A stretch of DNA of 64,000 bases, taken from the NCBI GenBank assembly GCA_035573715.1, contig DATLZZ010000007.1, positions 124,001 through 188,000 on the forward strand, in the 5' to 3' direction. Source of the DNA: JACPRL01 sp035573715 (GTDB taxonomy: Bacteria; Acidobacteriota; Terriglobia; Acidiferrales; 2-02-FULL-67-57). The notes beneath the pieces are model-generated. The model made no database searches and was not told the origin of the DNA. It worked only from the letters and a program-made list of their open reading frames with translations. The translations under genes and the position numbers were made by a program. Positions 42,504 to 50,332 of the stretch are shown here, piece after piece (position 1 is the stretch's first letter; every line of letters begins with the position of its first letter).

Positions 42504-42531
42504 AGTGTATACGGATTCCGGCAATTTGCAA
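42504..42531 (-). promoter_or_regulatory. Possible promoter of the metalloprotease gene
   Basis: Minus-strand TTGCAA (42526-42531), 16-nt spacer, TACACT (42504-42509). Moderate match. Confidence 0.4.
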
Positions 42532-42540
42532 GCGCATTCC

Positions 42541-42590
42541 TCGAAGCGGCCTGCCTGGCGGCAGGCAGGCCTGCTTGCGGCAGGCAAGCT
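42541..42590. repeat. Short GCAGGC inverted and tandem repeats
   Basis: Runs of CTGCCTG / CAGGCAG and GCCTGC / GGCAGGC make several overlapping short hairpins in the gap between divergent genes. Nothing else is seen in this gap apart from the promoter at 42504-42531. Confidence 0.45.
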
Positions 42591-42670
42591 TGACACGGGC
42601 AGACCACTCCGGCAGGCTACCCTGCGTCAAACGCAATTAGACGCGAGGCGGAGGAGAAAGTGAGCGGAAC

Positions 42671-44029
42671 GTGCTGACCCGACGCCGGTTCAACCAACAT
42701 CTGAGCGCCGCTCTGCTGGGCGCGGCGGTGGCCCCCGCGACGCTGCTCGCGCAAGAGGAAGAGCGGCCGGTGCTCTGCCGCGCCACGCTCATCAACGGCG
42801 AGCGACTCTGGCAATCGCTCCAGAAGCTGAGCGAGTTCGGGCGCCTGCCAAATGGCGGCACGACCCGCATTGGTTTTTCGCCTGAAGACTTGGCGGCGCG
42901 GCACTGGCTGATGGGCGAGCTGCGCAAGCTGGGGCTGGAAGTAACCGTGGACGCCGCGGCCAACCTCCACGCCCAGCGCGCCGGGGAGCGCGACGACCTG
43001 CCGGCCATCTGGTTCGGCTCGCACATCGACACCGTGCCGAGCGGGGGGAACTTCGACGGCTGCGTGGGCTCGATGAGCGCCCTGGAAGTCCTGCGCACGA
43101 TGAGTGAGAAGGGAGTCCGCACGCAGCACCCGCTGGAAATGGTGGTCTTCTCGAACGAAGAGGGCGTGCACTACGGCAAAGGAGTCTTTGGCAGCCGGGC
43201 GCTGGCCGGGCAGCTCGACCCGGGCGAGCTCGACGCGGTGGACGCCGAAGGCGTGAAGTTGACCGACTGGATTCGCCGCGCCGGCGGCGACCCCGACCGG
43301 ATTGCGGAGATGACGCCGCGGCCGGCCAGCATCCACGCCTACCTCGAGCTGCACATCGAGCAAGGCGGGACTCTGTGGCAGCGCAACATCCCGCTGGGGA
43401 TTGTGGAGGGCATTGTCGGCATCGACCGCTACCGCGTGGTGCTGGAGGGCTTTGCCAACCACGCCGGCACCACGCCGATGAACCAGCGCCGCGACGCGCT
43501 GGTGACGGCGTCGAAGATTGTTCTGGCGGTGCGGGAGGTCGTCACCGCCGAGCCCGGGCGCCAGGTGGGCACGGTGGGCTATGTGCGGGTCGAGCCGGGC
43601 GCGCCCAACGTGGTTCCCGGGCGGGTGGAGTTTCCGGTCGAGATCCGCGACCTCTCGATGGAGAAAATCAAGATGCTGGCGGAGCGAGTGCGCTCGCGCG
43701 CGGCCGACATTGCTGCGGTCGACAACGTCGGCTTCACCTGGGAGCTGACCAACTCCCACGAAGGGGCGCTCAGCGACCGCCGCATCCGCGGGATGATTCA
43801 GAAGGCGGCGGAGGAAATGCGTGTGACCACGCTGACGCTGCCGTCGGGCGCCGGCCACGACGCGCAGTCCATGGCCAAGCTCTGCCCGATGGGGATGATT
43901 TTCATTCCCTCGAAGGACGGCATCAGCCACTCGCCGCTCGAATACAGCCGTCCGGAAGAAATCGCCTGCGGCTGCGAAGCGCTCTACCGCACGATTCTCC
44001 GCCTCGACCAGGTCGAGCGACTTGGTTAG
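42671..44029 (+). CDS. M20-family amidohydrolase (hydantoinase/carbamoylase, allantoate amidohydrolase-like), exported
   Basis: 452 residues. The N-terminus (LTRRRFNQHLSAALLGAAVA) looks like a Tat signal. The metal-binding set of the N-carbamoyl amino-acid hydrolase group is present: GSHIDTVPSGGNFDG, FSNEEGVHYG, ELHIEQGGTLW, the dimerisation-domain phrase GFANHAGTTPM and the C-terminal SGAGHDAQSMA with SHSPLEY. Family members hydrolyse carbamoyl amino acids, allantoate or beta-ureidopropionate with two metal ions; the exact substrate cannot be told. GTG 42671 is the only start that keeps the RRRF signal, although the ribosome site (GGAG) is about 14 nt away. Confidence 0.9.
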   Translation: MLTRRRFNQHLSAALLGAAVAPATLLAQEEERPVLCRATLINGERLWQSLQKLSEFGRLPNGGTTRIGFSPEDLAARHWLMGELRKLGLEVTVDAAANLHAQRAGERDDLPAIWFGSHIDTVPSGGNFDGCVGSMSALEVLRTMSEKGVRTQHPLEMVVFSNEEGVHYGKGVFGSRALAGQLDPGELDAVDAEGVKLTDWIRRAGGDPDRIAEMTPRPASIHAYLELHIEQGGTLWQRNIPLGIVEGIVGIDRYRVVLEGFANHAGTTPMNQRRDALVTASKIVLAVREVVTAEPGRQVGTVGYVRVEPGAPNVVPGRVEFPVEIRDLSMEKIKMLAERVRSRAADIAAVDNVGFTWELTNSHEGALSDRRIRGMIQKAAEEMRVTTLTLPSGAGHDAQSMAKLCPMGMIFIPSKDGISHSPLEYSRPEEIACGCEALYRTILRLDQVERLG

Positions 44030-44059
44030 GGACTAGGGACCGAACTCCAGTGAACTTGA

Positions 44060-44359
44060 ATAGCGAGGGCGCTATTAAAGAATTTCCTGGATTGCTTTTA
44101 TAAGATTGCCTACAGGGATACTTTGCAAAGGACTCGGGTTACAGCTCCTACCCTGGCTTTGGTGGATGAGATTTTTATCAACCCGTTCCTTACGATTCCC
44201 CGCGCTCGCGACATCTTGAAGGTCAGCTACCCGACTGCGCAGGCGGCCGTAAACAGGCTGACCGAGGCGGGGATCTTGCGGGAAGTCACTACCAGGCATC
44301 GGAATCGCATCTACTGCGCCACCGAACTTCTGCGACTCGCTCAAGGTGACGAGCAATAA
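44060..44359 (+). pseudogene. C-terminal remnant of a Fic-family protein
   Basis: An open frame of about 100 codons without a convincing start (TTG 44123 is the only candidate). It encodes a winged-helix C-terminus typical of Fic/DOC AMP-transferases: LVDEIFINPFLTIPRARDIL, then YPTAQAAVNRLTEAGILREV and RHRNRIYCATELL. The catalytic Fic core (HPFxxGNGR) that should precede it is absent; the frame closes at a stop at 44057-44059, 30 nt after the M20 gene. It probably marks a deletion. It is less GC-rich than its neighbours, which fits a transferred gene. Confidence 0.7.
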
Positions 44360-44372
44360 AGGCACGCCGGAG

Positions 44373-45521
44373 TTAGCTGGGGGGGACGCCGACGAAGTAG
44401 CCGGGGCGGGTGCGGACGCGGACGCCGGGTCGGGCAATCTTGATTTCAATGCGGTGGTAGCCGGTGTCGTCGTGGTTGGAGGGCCGGTAGCTGATCTGAT
44501 ACTGGTTGTGCAGGTCCTGGCCGATGAGGTTGAGCGACTCTTCCAGCCCGCGTACGGTCGAGGGGCTATAGTGCAGCGCGCCAGTGCCGCGGGCGTAGTC
44601 CTGCAAGACGTTGTCGGTCACGGAATCCTTGCCGCTGCGGACAATGGTCTCGCCCAGCGCGCCAATATCAGCTTTCTCCGATTGCCGTTGTGCGTCCTGC
44701 GTGGGCGTGTAGATGGAGCCCGGCGGCCCCGGCATGGGCTGCACGCCGGGCGGGAACGGGGTGCGCTGCGCGGCGGTGGGCGAGGAATCCTCCGGCTTGC
44801 GCCGCAGGTCGGCCTGCAGCTCGGTCAAGTGAATGGTGTAGATGCTGATGTTGGCGAGCTGGGCGCGCTGCAGCGGCACGCGCTCGCTGGTTTTGCTGCC
44901 GCGATTGCGGGCCTCGCCGATGACGACGATGACACGGCGACGACCTTCGGGGCGCTCGCTGAGCATGGCCACGGCCTGCTCGAGCGCGTCGGCCAGCCGT
45001 GCCCCGTCGCGCCCGCGCGGAATGTGCTTGACGGCGCGGACGAAGGCTTCGGCATTGGAGGTGAAGTTCTGCCGCACGGTGATGTCGTCACTGAAAGTAA
45101 CCAGCGCGCCCTCGCCCTCCGGCCCCAGAATGTAGGTGGGGAAAAGCTCCGCGCTCTGCCGGATGCGCTGCAGCAGCGGCGCCAGCGTGCCGGAGTTGTT
45201 GACCAGCAGGACGAGCGAGATGGGCTGCGAGGCCAGGTCGAAATCGGCAATCTGCTGCGGGATGCCGTTATCGAGCACGGTGATTTCTTCCCGGCGCAGG
45301 TCGTAGATGTAGTCCCCGAAGCGGTTATAGACCACCAGGGGCGTGCTCACCAGCGTGACGCGCCGGATGAGCTTGAACTCCGGCGAGTCTTCCTGTGCTT
45401 GCCCTTGTGCTGGCGGGGTTGAGCTTTGAGGCGGAGGCTGCGGCTGGCCGGACTGGCTCAAGGCCAGCGGCGCCCCGGCAAGCATCAGCGACAGTACCAG
45501 CAGGCTCAGTGGTTTTCGCAT
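44373..45521 (-). CDS. Secreted VWA-domain protein (VWFA-related Acidobacterial type)
   Basis: A 382-residue exported protein: signal peptide (LLVLSLMLAGAPLALSQ), Pro/Gln-rich spacer, then a strand pair (VSTPLVVYNRFGDYIYDLRR, EEITVLDNG) and a von Willebrand A domain ending in YQISYRPSN and RPGYFVG. These lead-in and tail phrases are characteristic of a secreted VWA family abundant in Acidobacteriota. The metal site reads VNNSGT, so the first Asp of DxSxS is Asn108, which may weaken metal binding. The function is unknown, probably adhesion or scaffolding at the envelope. It lies 35 nt after the S41-like gene and is likely in the same operon. Confidence 0.88.
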   Translation of the reverse strand: MRKPLSLLVLSLMLAGAPLALSQSGQPQPPPQSSTPPAQGQAQEDSPEFKLIRRVTLVSTPLVVYNRFGDYIYDLRREEITVLDNGIPQQIADFDLASQPISLVLLVNNSGTLAPLLQRIRQSAELFPTYILGPEGEGALVTFSDDITVRQNFTSNAEAFVRAVKHIPRGRDGARLADALEQAVAMLSERPEGRRRVIVVIGEARNRGSKTSERVPLQRAQLANISIYTIHLTELQADLRRKPEDSSPTAAQRTPFPPGVQPMPGPPGSIYTPTQDAQRQSEKADIGALGETIVRSGKDSVTDNVLQDYARGTGALHYSPSTVRGLEESLNLIGQDLHNQYQISYRPSNHDDTGYHRIEIKIARPGVRVRTRPGYFVGVPPS

Positions 45522-45556
45522 ACCCAGTATTTGGATGCGCGCCGGCGCCGCCGAGT

Positions 45557-46747
45557 TCAGGCCGCCGGACGGGCTTCCGCGCTGCGCAGAACTTCGAGAG
45601 CCTTGTTGACGACCGCGTCGGCGGTGGCCGGCATAGCGTTGGGCTGCGCCGCCAGCGCCTGCTCGGCAGGCTGCTCGACGCCCACGCTGGGCGTGACGGC
45701 GTTGTCGAGCAGCGCCTTGCCCGAGGGCGTGTAGTACTTGGCCACCGAGAGCAGCAGGGCCGAGCCGTCCTCGAGCGGAATAATCTTCTGCACCTGACCG
45801 ACGCCGTAGCTGCGCTGGCCCACCACTTCGCCGCGCTTGTTGTCGAGCACCGCCGCGGCCACGATTTCCGCCGGGCCGGCGGTGCCGGGGTTAATGAGCA
45901 CGGCGAGCGGGCCGGTCCAGGCAGTCTTGTCGGGTGCGGCGGTGAAGTTCTGCCGCGGGGAGCGCTGACCTTGGGTGTAGGTAATCATGCCGCTGGAGAG
46001 AAACAGCCGCGCGGTCTCCACGCCTTCGTCCATCGAGCCGCTGGCGCAGCCGCGCAGGTCGAGAATCAGCTTCTGCATCCCCTGCGAGCGAAGCTGCTGG
46101 ATGGCGGCGCGAACCTCGGCCGCCTTCCCGGGCTCAAGACTCGCCGCTTTGATATAGCCGACGTCGCCGGCCAGCCGCCCGCTCACCACCTTGGGCGTGC
46201 GCACCTTGGCGCGCACCAGTTCCATCGGCTCGGGCTCGGCGCGCTGCTCATGCACCACGGAAACCTTGACCACACTGCCAGGCTCGCCCGCTAACTGGAG
46301 GTAGGCTTCCTCGACCGACATTTCGCGCGTCGAGAAGCCGGCGATGGATTCGAGCGCGTCGCCGGTGCGGAGACCCGCGGCCGCCGCGGGGCTATCGGGC
46401 AGAACGGCAACGATGCCGATCAGGCCGCGCTTGGAGAGCACCAGACCGACGTCGCCCGCCGGCGGGGCCTTCTTCTTCGCCTGGTAGTCGGCGAACTCGC
46501 GCGGGCCGAGATAGGTCGAGTACGGATCAAGCGCCTCCAGCAAGCCGCGCAGCGCGCCCACGGTGACGCGCGGCATGTTCGGCTCTTCCACATAGTCGTT
46601 CTGGATGTGCGCCAGAACTTCGCTGAAAACCGCCAGTTGCCGGTAGGCGCCTTCGTTGGCCGTGCGACCGAGCACCGAGCCCAGCCCTACGTAGCCCACC
46701 ACCACCAACGACAACGCCAGAACCGCCGCTTTCGCCCGTGTGCTCAC
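45557..46747 (-). CDS. S41/CtpA-family protein lacking the catalytic Ser-Lys dyad
   Basis: A 396-residue periplasmic protein with an N-terminal anchor (AAVLALSLVVVGYVGLGSVL), helical region, PDZ domain (about 95-165; GIVAVLPDSPAAAAGLRTGD) and a C-terminal-processing-protease core (LILDLRGCASGSMDEGVETA, LAVLINPGTAGPAEIVAAAV, RSYGVGQVQ). Active members read GSASASEI and FGKGSVQ; here GTAGPAEI and YGVGQVQ put Gly291/Ala293 and Val316 at the Ser and Lys positions. The fold is secure, but proteolysis by the known mechanism is not expected. The GTG start overlaps the stop of a 44-residue basic gene as GTGA, suggesting coupling. Confidence 0.85.
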   Translation of the reverse strand: MSTRAKAAVLALSLVVVGYVGLGSVLGRTANEGAYRQLAVFSEVLAHIQNDYVEEPNMPRVTVGALRGLLEALDPYSTYLGPREFADYQAKKKAPPAGDVGLVLSKRGLIGIVAVLPDSPAAAAGLRTGDALESIAGFSTREMSVEEAYLQLAGEPGSVVKVSVVHEQRAEPEPMELVRAKVRTPKVVSGRLAGDVGYIKAASLEPGKAAEVRAAIQQLRSQGMQKLILDLRGCASGSMDEGVETARLFLSSGMITYTQGQRSPRQNFTAAPDKTAWTGPLAVLINPGTAGPAEIVAAAVLDNKRGEVVGQRSYGVGQVQKIIPLEDGSALLLSVAKYYTPSGKALLDNAVTPSVGVEQPAEQALAAQPNAMPATADAVVNKALEVLRSAEARPAA

Positions 46748-46878
46748 GTCGCTTTCGTCCTCCGCTTTGGCTCCTCAGTCCTTAGACGCTTCGCCGCGGC
46801 CAAACGTCGCCGCTGCAGTTCCTGCTGGCGGCTGCGACGCTTGCCCAGCTTTTGATTCAGAAAGCGCCCGCCCTTCAT
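46744..46878 (-). CDS. Small very basic protein, unknown
   Basis: 44 residues, almost half Arg/Lys (KLGKRRSRQQELQRRRLAAA ... KRRTKAT), no Cys. Support is contextual: a promoter with 17-nt spacing sits just upstream (leader about 9 nt), and its TGA overlaps the GTG of the S41-like gene by 4 nt. It could be a nucleic-acid-binding peptide, or a leader whose translation feeds the next gene. It was chosen from ATG 46878 rather than the longer frame because the promoter lies at 46894-46922. Confidence 0.5.
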   Translation of the reverse strand: MKGGRFLNQKLGKRRSRQQELQRRRLAAAKRLRTEEPKRRTKAT

Positions 46879-46893
46879 GCCTGCCCATGGGCC

Positions 46894-46922
46894 AGTATAG
46901 CGACGCGAGGGGCAAAACTCAA
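46894..46922 (-). promoter_or_regulatory. Promoter of the basic-peptide/S41/VWA operon
   Basis: Minus-strand TTGAGT (46917-46922), 17-nt spacer, TATACT (46894-46899). Confidence 0.6.
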
Positions 46923-46975
46923 TCGCCGCCGCTGCCCGGCGCTGGACGCCGGCTCCGCTTTCCATTACAAAGTAC

Positions 46976-47004
46976 TTGACATAAGTGTCCCCTCAGGCTA
47001 GGGT
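46976..47004 (+). promoter_or_regulatory. Promoter of the membrane protein/regulator/uppS genes
   Basis: TTGACA (46976-46981), 17-nt spacer, TAGGGT (46999-47004). The predicted start lies only about 4 nt before ATG 47015, giving a nearly leaderless message. Confidence 0.65.
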
Positions 47005-47014
47005 GGGTTCTGCG

Positions 47015-47608
47015 ATGGCCCACGGTGCGCCCAATCTCCACCACCTCGACTCCCACGCCGCCGAGCACCTGCGCTTCATCCGCCAGACGATGGAGCGCGC
47101 CGGGTCGTTCACCGCTGTGCCCGGCTGGGGCGGTGTGGCTATGGGCGCGGTCGCGCTGGTAGCGGCACCGCTGGCCGCGCGCGCCGCCGTGCCCGCCGAC
47201 CGCCTTCGGATTTGGCTGGCCGCGGCGGCTGTGGCTGTGCTCATCGGCGTAGTCAGCATCTTGCTCAAGGCGCGGGCCACGGGAATGTCGCTGCGCTCCG
47301 GGCCGGCGCGCAAGTTTGCCCTGGCGTTTGCGCCGCCGCTGGCAGCGGGCGCGCTGCTGACGCTGGTGCTGCGTCGCGCCGGCCTCGACCCGCTGCTGCC
47401 CGGCGTGTGGTTGTTGCTCTATGGAGTGGCCGTGGTTGCTGGCGGCGCCTACTCCGTCCCGATTGTGCCGGTGATGGGCGCGGGCTTCCTGCTGCTCGGC
47501 GCGCTGGCGCTTCTGGTTCCTGCCTGGGGAACGCCGCTGATGGCCGCCGGCTTCGGCGCCCTGCACATTCTTTTCGGCTTCATCATCGCTCGGAGGCACG
47601 GTGGCTAA
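47015..47608 (+). CDS. Six-helix membrane protein paired with a winged-helix regulator
   Basis: 197 residues with about six hydrophobic segments (GGVAMGAVALVAAPLAAR; LAAAAVAVLIGVVSILLK; ALAFAPPLAAGALLTLVL; LPGVWLLLYGVAVVAGGAY; VMGAGFLLLGALALLVPA; AAGFGALHILFGFIIA). The N-terminal AAEHLRFIRQTMERAGSFTA is a recurrent lead-in of these proteins. In this phylum they are typically followed by a small DNA-binding protein, as here, whose start overlaps this gene's stop by 8 nt. The pair probably senses a membrane signal and adjusts transcription. No ribosome site is seen before ATG 47015. Confidence 0.8.
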   Translation: MAHGAPNLHHLDSHAAEHLRFIRQTMERAGSFTAVPGWGGVAMGAVALVAAPLAARAAVPADRLRIWLAAAAVAVLIGVVSILLKARATGMSLRSGPARKFALAFAPPLAAGALLTLVLRRAGLDPLLPGVWLLLYGVAVVAGGAYSVPIVPVMGAGFLLLGALALLVPAWGTPLMAAGFGALHILFGFIIARRHGG

Positions 47609-47969
47609 GCAGAGTTCGCTGGCGCAGGCGCGCGACACCCGCTTGAAAGTCATCCGCGGGCACGGGGCGCCGGTGCTGGATCCGCTCATCCACGAGCGCG
47701 TGCGGCTGGGGATCCTGAGCGCGCTCGCCGCCGCTCCTGGGGCCGCCGGGCTGCGCTTCGGCGAGCTCAAGGAGCTGCTGAGCGTCACCGACGGCAACTT
47801 GAGTGTTCACGCCCGCAAGCTCGAGGTAGCCGGCTACATCGCCTGTCACAAGTATTTCGAGGGGCGTGTGCCGCAGACGGAGTTCCGACTGACGGCCCGC
47901 GGCCGCCGGGCGCTGGAGCGCTACTTGGACCATCTCGAGGCGCTGATTCGCGCTGCGCGGCCGCGCTAG
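47601..47969 (+). CDS. Winged-helix transcriptional regulator
   Basis: A 122-residue DNA-binding protein of the MarR/PadR-like winged-helix type (HTH_34): LDPLIHERVRLGILSALAAA, LRFGELKELLSVTDGNLSVH (recognition helix), ARKLEVAGYIACHKYFEGRV (wing) and RLTARGRRALERYLDHL. GTG 47601 has GGAGG 4 nt upstream and overlaps the preceding membrane-protein gene, so the two are translationally linked. uppS starts 7 nt after its stop, so all three may be one transcript. Confidence 0.88.
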   Translation: MAKQSSLAQARDTRLKVIRGHGAPVLDPLIHERVRLGILSALAAAPGAAGLRFGELKELLSVTDGNLSVHARKLEVAGYIACHKYFEGRVPQTEFRLTARGRRALERYLDHLEALIRAARPR

Positions 47970-47976
47970 GGCTGTT

Positions 47977-48660
47977 ATGCACGTCGCCATCGTGATGGAC
48001 GGAAACGGGCGCTGGGCGCAGGCGCGCGGGCTGCCGCGACCCGAAGGCCACCGCGCCGGTGTGCGCACGGTGTGGCGGATTGTGGAAGCCGCGCCCGCGC
48101 TCGGCATCCGCACACTGACGTTGTTCGCCTTCTCGGCCTACAACTGGGAACGGCCCAAGGCCGAAGTGGAGAACCTTCTAGCTCTGCTGCGCCAGTATCT
48201 GGAAGAAGGCACTCAGGACTGCGTGAAGAATGGCGTGCGTTTGAGTGTGATCGGACGCCGCGACCGGCTGCCGGCCGACCTCTGCCGGGCCGTGGCTGCT
48301 TCTGAGGCTGCCACGCGGCATGGCGAGACGCTTCATCTGCGCATCGCCGCCGACTACTCGGCCCGCGAAGCCATCCTGCGCGCGGCGCGCCGCCTGCGCG
48401 GCCAGGGCGCCATCACGCCGGAAGTTTTCGCGCGCACCCTGGGCGAGGGCGAGCCCGTGCCCGACGTCGACCTGCTCATCCGCACCGGCGGCGACCAGCG
48501 CCTGAGCGACTTCCTGCTCTGGGAGTGCGCTCTTGCCGAGCTCTACTTCACCCGCACGCCGTGGCCGGAGTTCACACCCGCTGACCTGGAATCGGCGGTG
48601 CGCGACTTCCACTCCCGCGTGCGCAGCTTCGGCCGGGTCCCGCAGGCCGCCGCAGTGTAG
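47977..48660 (+). CDS. uppS: Isoprenyl transferase (undecaprenyl diphosphate synthase)
   Basis: A 227-residue cis-prenyltransferase making undecaprenyl diphosphate, the lipid carrier for peptidoglycan and other wall polymers. Signatures: VAIVMDGNGRWAQARGLPR with metal-binding Asp8, GHRAGVRTVWRIVE, LTLFAFSAYNWERPKAEV, VDLLIRTGGDQRLSDFLLWE and AELYFTRTPWPEF. Full length and complete catalytic set. The start, MHVAIVMDGNG, is close to the minimal family N-terminus, so no residues are missing. Confidence 0.96.
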   Translation: MHVAIVMDGNGRWAQARGLPRPEGHRAGVRTVWRIVEAAPALGIRTLTLFAFSAYNWERPKAEVENLLALLRQYLEEGTQDCVKNGVRLSVIGRRDRLPADLCRAVAASEAATRHGETLHLRIAADYSAREAILRAARRLRGQGAITPEVFARTLGEGEPVPDVDLLIRTGGDQRLSDFLLWECALAELYFTRTPWPEFTPADLESAVRDFHSRVRSFGRVPQAAAV

Positions 48661-48711
48661 TCGAAAGGCTCTAGCCAGGACGGCGTGCCAGTGGCCGCAT
48701 GGCGAGGAGCC

Positions 48712-48753
48712 GACGACGAAGCCGAAAGGCAACGGCGGCTTCGTCGCCGCTAT
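48712..48753. repeat. 42-bp hairpin repeat, copy A
   Basis: A hairpin with GACGAAGCC / GGCTTCGTC arms. 38 of 42 positions match copy B at 50288-50329. The copies flank pgi. This copy lies in the 100-nt gap between convergent uppS and pgi and may act as a terminator. Confidence 0.65.
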
Positions 48754-48760
48754 CAGGTTT

Positions 48761-50152
48761 TTAGCGGAGTGCCGCCTTGTGCTTGCGGTAGGCGGCGATG
48801 CGCCGGCGCTCGGCGTCGAAGCCGGGGCGGCCGAGCAGCGCGTAGGTCAGGTCCTTGCCGAGTTGCACGCCGGGCTGGTCGAAGGCGTTGATGTCGTAGA
48901 GCTCGCCGGCGTAAGCAGTGGCGAACTCCATCATCATCATGAACTGCCCGACCGAGTACTCATCGGCCTGCGGGAAGATGATGTTGCAATTGGGCCGGCC
49001 GACTTCGGTGAGAGCCAGCTCGGTGGCGAGCTTCTCGGCGCGAAACAGCTCGTTCAGCGTGTGCCCGCCGAGGTAGCCGGTGGCGGTGTGCTTGGGGAAG
49101 AGCTTGGGGATGCGAATGGTATAGGGGTCGCGCTCGACTTCCCAGAAGACGATGACCTTGTCGCGGGGGCCTTCCATATAAAGCTGCGACTGCGAGTGCT
49201 GGTCGGTGACGCCCAGCGCCGCCACGCAGGTTTGCCCGACGCTGACCTCGCGCTGCTTGCGGTCGTACCGCTTGCCCAGGCTCTCCACCCAGAGCTGCTT
49301 GTACCAGAACGCCAGCGCCCAGAGCGCATTCGAGTAGGAATAAACCGCCTGGATGTGCTTGCCGTAGCGGGTGTCGAGCAGGTACTGGTGCAGGGCGAAC
49401 TGGAGCGCCGGGTTTGAGTCGAGCTCCGGCTTGCGGCACGTCGCCACCATCGAGCCCGCGCCCGCCAGCAGCTTGCGCACGTTCACGCCGGCCAGGGCCG
49501 AAGGCAGCAGCCCCACCGGAGTCAGCACCGAGAAGCGCCCGCCGACGTTGGGCGGAATGAAAAAGGTGGCGAAGCCCTCGCTGCGGGCGATGTCGAGCAG
49601 GTCGCCTTTCTTCGGATCGGTGACGGCGGCCACCTGCCTGGCAGCTTTCTTGGCGCCAACTTTCTTGCGCAGCCAGTCGTAGACAATCAGGAACTGCGCC
49701 ATGGTTTCGCCGGTCTCGCCGGACTTGGTGATGACCAGCACGAGGGTTTGGCGGGGCTCGAGGTGCTCGAGCGCCCGGCCGAGGATGAGCGGGTCGACGT
49801 TGTCAAGCACCCAGAGTTCAGCGGGAACTTTCTTGCGGCGGAACGGCCGCGGCCCGTTGGCCAGCGCGTCGAGGGCGTACGCCCCCAATGCCGAGCCGCC
49901 GATGCCGAGCAGCAGGATGGACTTGAAACGTCGCTGCGCCCGGGCGTAGCGCTCGATGGCCGCCAGCGTTTTCTTGTCGTCGGGCAGCGCCGGGAAGCCG
50001 AACTCGCCCTTGTCGACCCGAGCCGTGAAGCTTTCGACCGCGCGGCGCGCAGCGTCGCGGTAGGCGTCGAGGTCGGCGGCGGTCAGGCCGTGGCCGCTGC
50101 CCACCACTTCGGCGCGCAGGTTCGTCCAGTCGTAGCGAATGCCTTTGCTCAT
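48761..50152 (-). CDS. pgi: Glucose-6-phosphate isomerase
   Basis: A 463-residue cytosolic enzyme interconverting glucose-6-phosphate and fructose-6-phosphate. Signature segments: LLLGIGGSALGAYALDALAN (sugar-phosphate site), TKSGETGETMAQFLIV, GGRFSVLTPVGLLPSALAG, the catalytic Glu region HQYLLDTRYGKHIQAVYSYS and the C-terminal QPGVQLGK. The length is that of the shorter archaeal/bacterial-type PGI subgroup. It is flanked by two copies of a hairpin repeat. ATG 50152 has GAGG about 9 nt upstream. No partner genes of glycolysis are adjacent. Confidence 0.96.
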   Translation of the reverse strand: MSKGIRYDWTNLRAEVVGSGHGLTAADLDAYRDAARRAVESFTARVDKGEFGFPALPDDKKTLAAIERYARAQRRFKSILLLGIGGSALGAYALDALANGPRPFRRKKVPAELWVLDNVDPLILGRALEHLEPRQTLVLVITKSGETGETMAQFLIVYDWLRKKVGAKKAARQVAAVTDPKKGDLLDIARSEGFATFFIPPNVGGRFSVLTPVGLLPSALAGVNVRKLLAGAGSMVATCRKPELDSNPALQFALHQYLLDTRYGKHIQAVYSYSNALWALAFWYKQLWVESLGKRYDRKQREVSVGQTCVAALGVTDQHSQSQLYMEGPRDKVIVFWEVERDPYTIRIPKLFPKHTATGYLGGHTLNELFRAEKLATELALTEVGRPNCNIIFPQADEYSVGQFMMMMEFATAYAGELYDINAFDQPGVQLGKDLTYALLGRPGFDAERRRIAAYRKHKAALR

Positions 50153-50220
50153 CGGCGTAGCCTCGCTGTGAAGGTGAGTACTCGGGGAGGGAAGAGAGTA
50201 GCGCAGTTTAGTTGGTTTTG

Positions 50221-50329
50221 GTAGCGGCGAAGAATTTGTTGGCCCCGCACGGCGGGACCAATTCCTCGTCGGTTTGTGGGAAGCACAGACGACGAAGCCA
50301 AAAGGCGACGGCGCCTTCGTCGCCGCTAC
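50221..50329. repeat. 109-bp element with inverted ends, containing hairpin copy B
   Basis: Begins GTAGCGGCGAAG and ends with the inverted GTAGCGGCGACGAAG (3-base insertion in one arm). The right part (50288-50329) is 38/42 identical to copy A at 48712-48753. This looks like a small non-autonomous palindromic element (REPIN/MITE-like), between the pgi start and the end of the RDD gene. Confidence 0.6.
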
Positions 50330-50332
50330 CGA

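Noticed and set aside
42590..42620. TTGACA near 42590 on the plus strand as promoter for the M20 gene
   Set aside because: No acceptable -10 hexamer at 16-18 nt.
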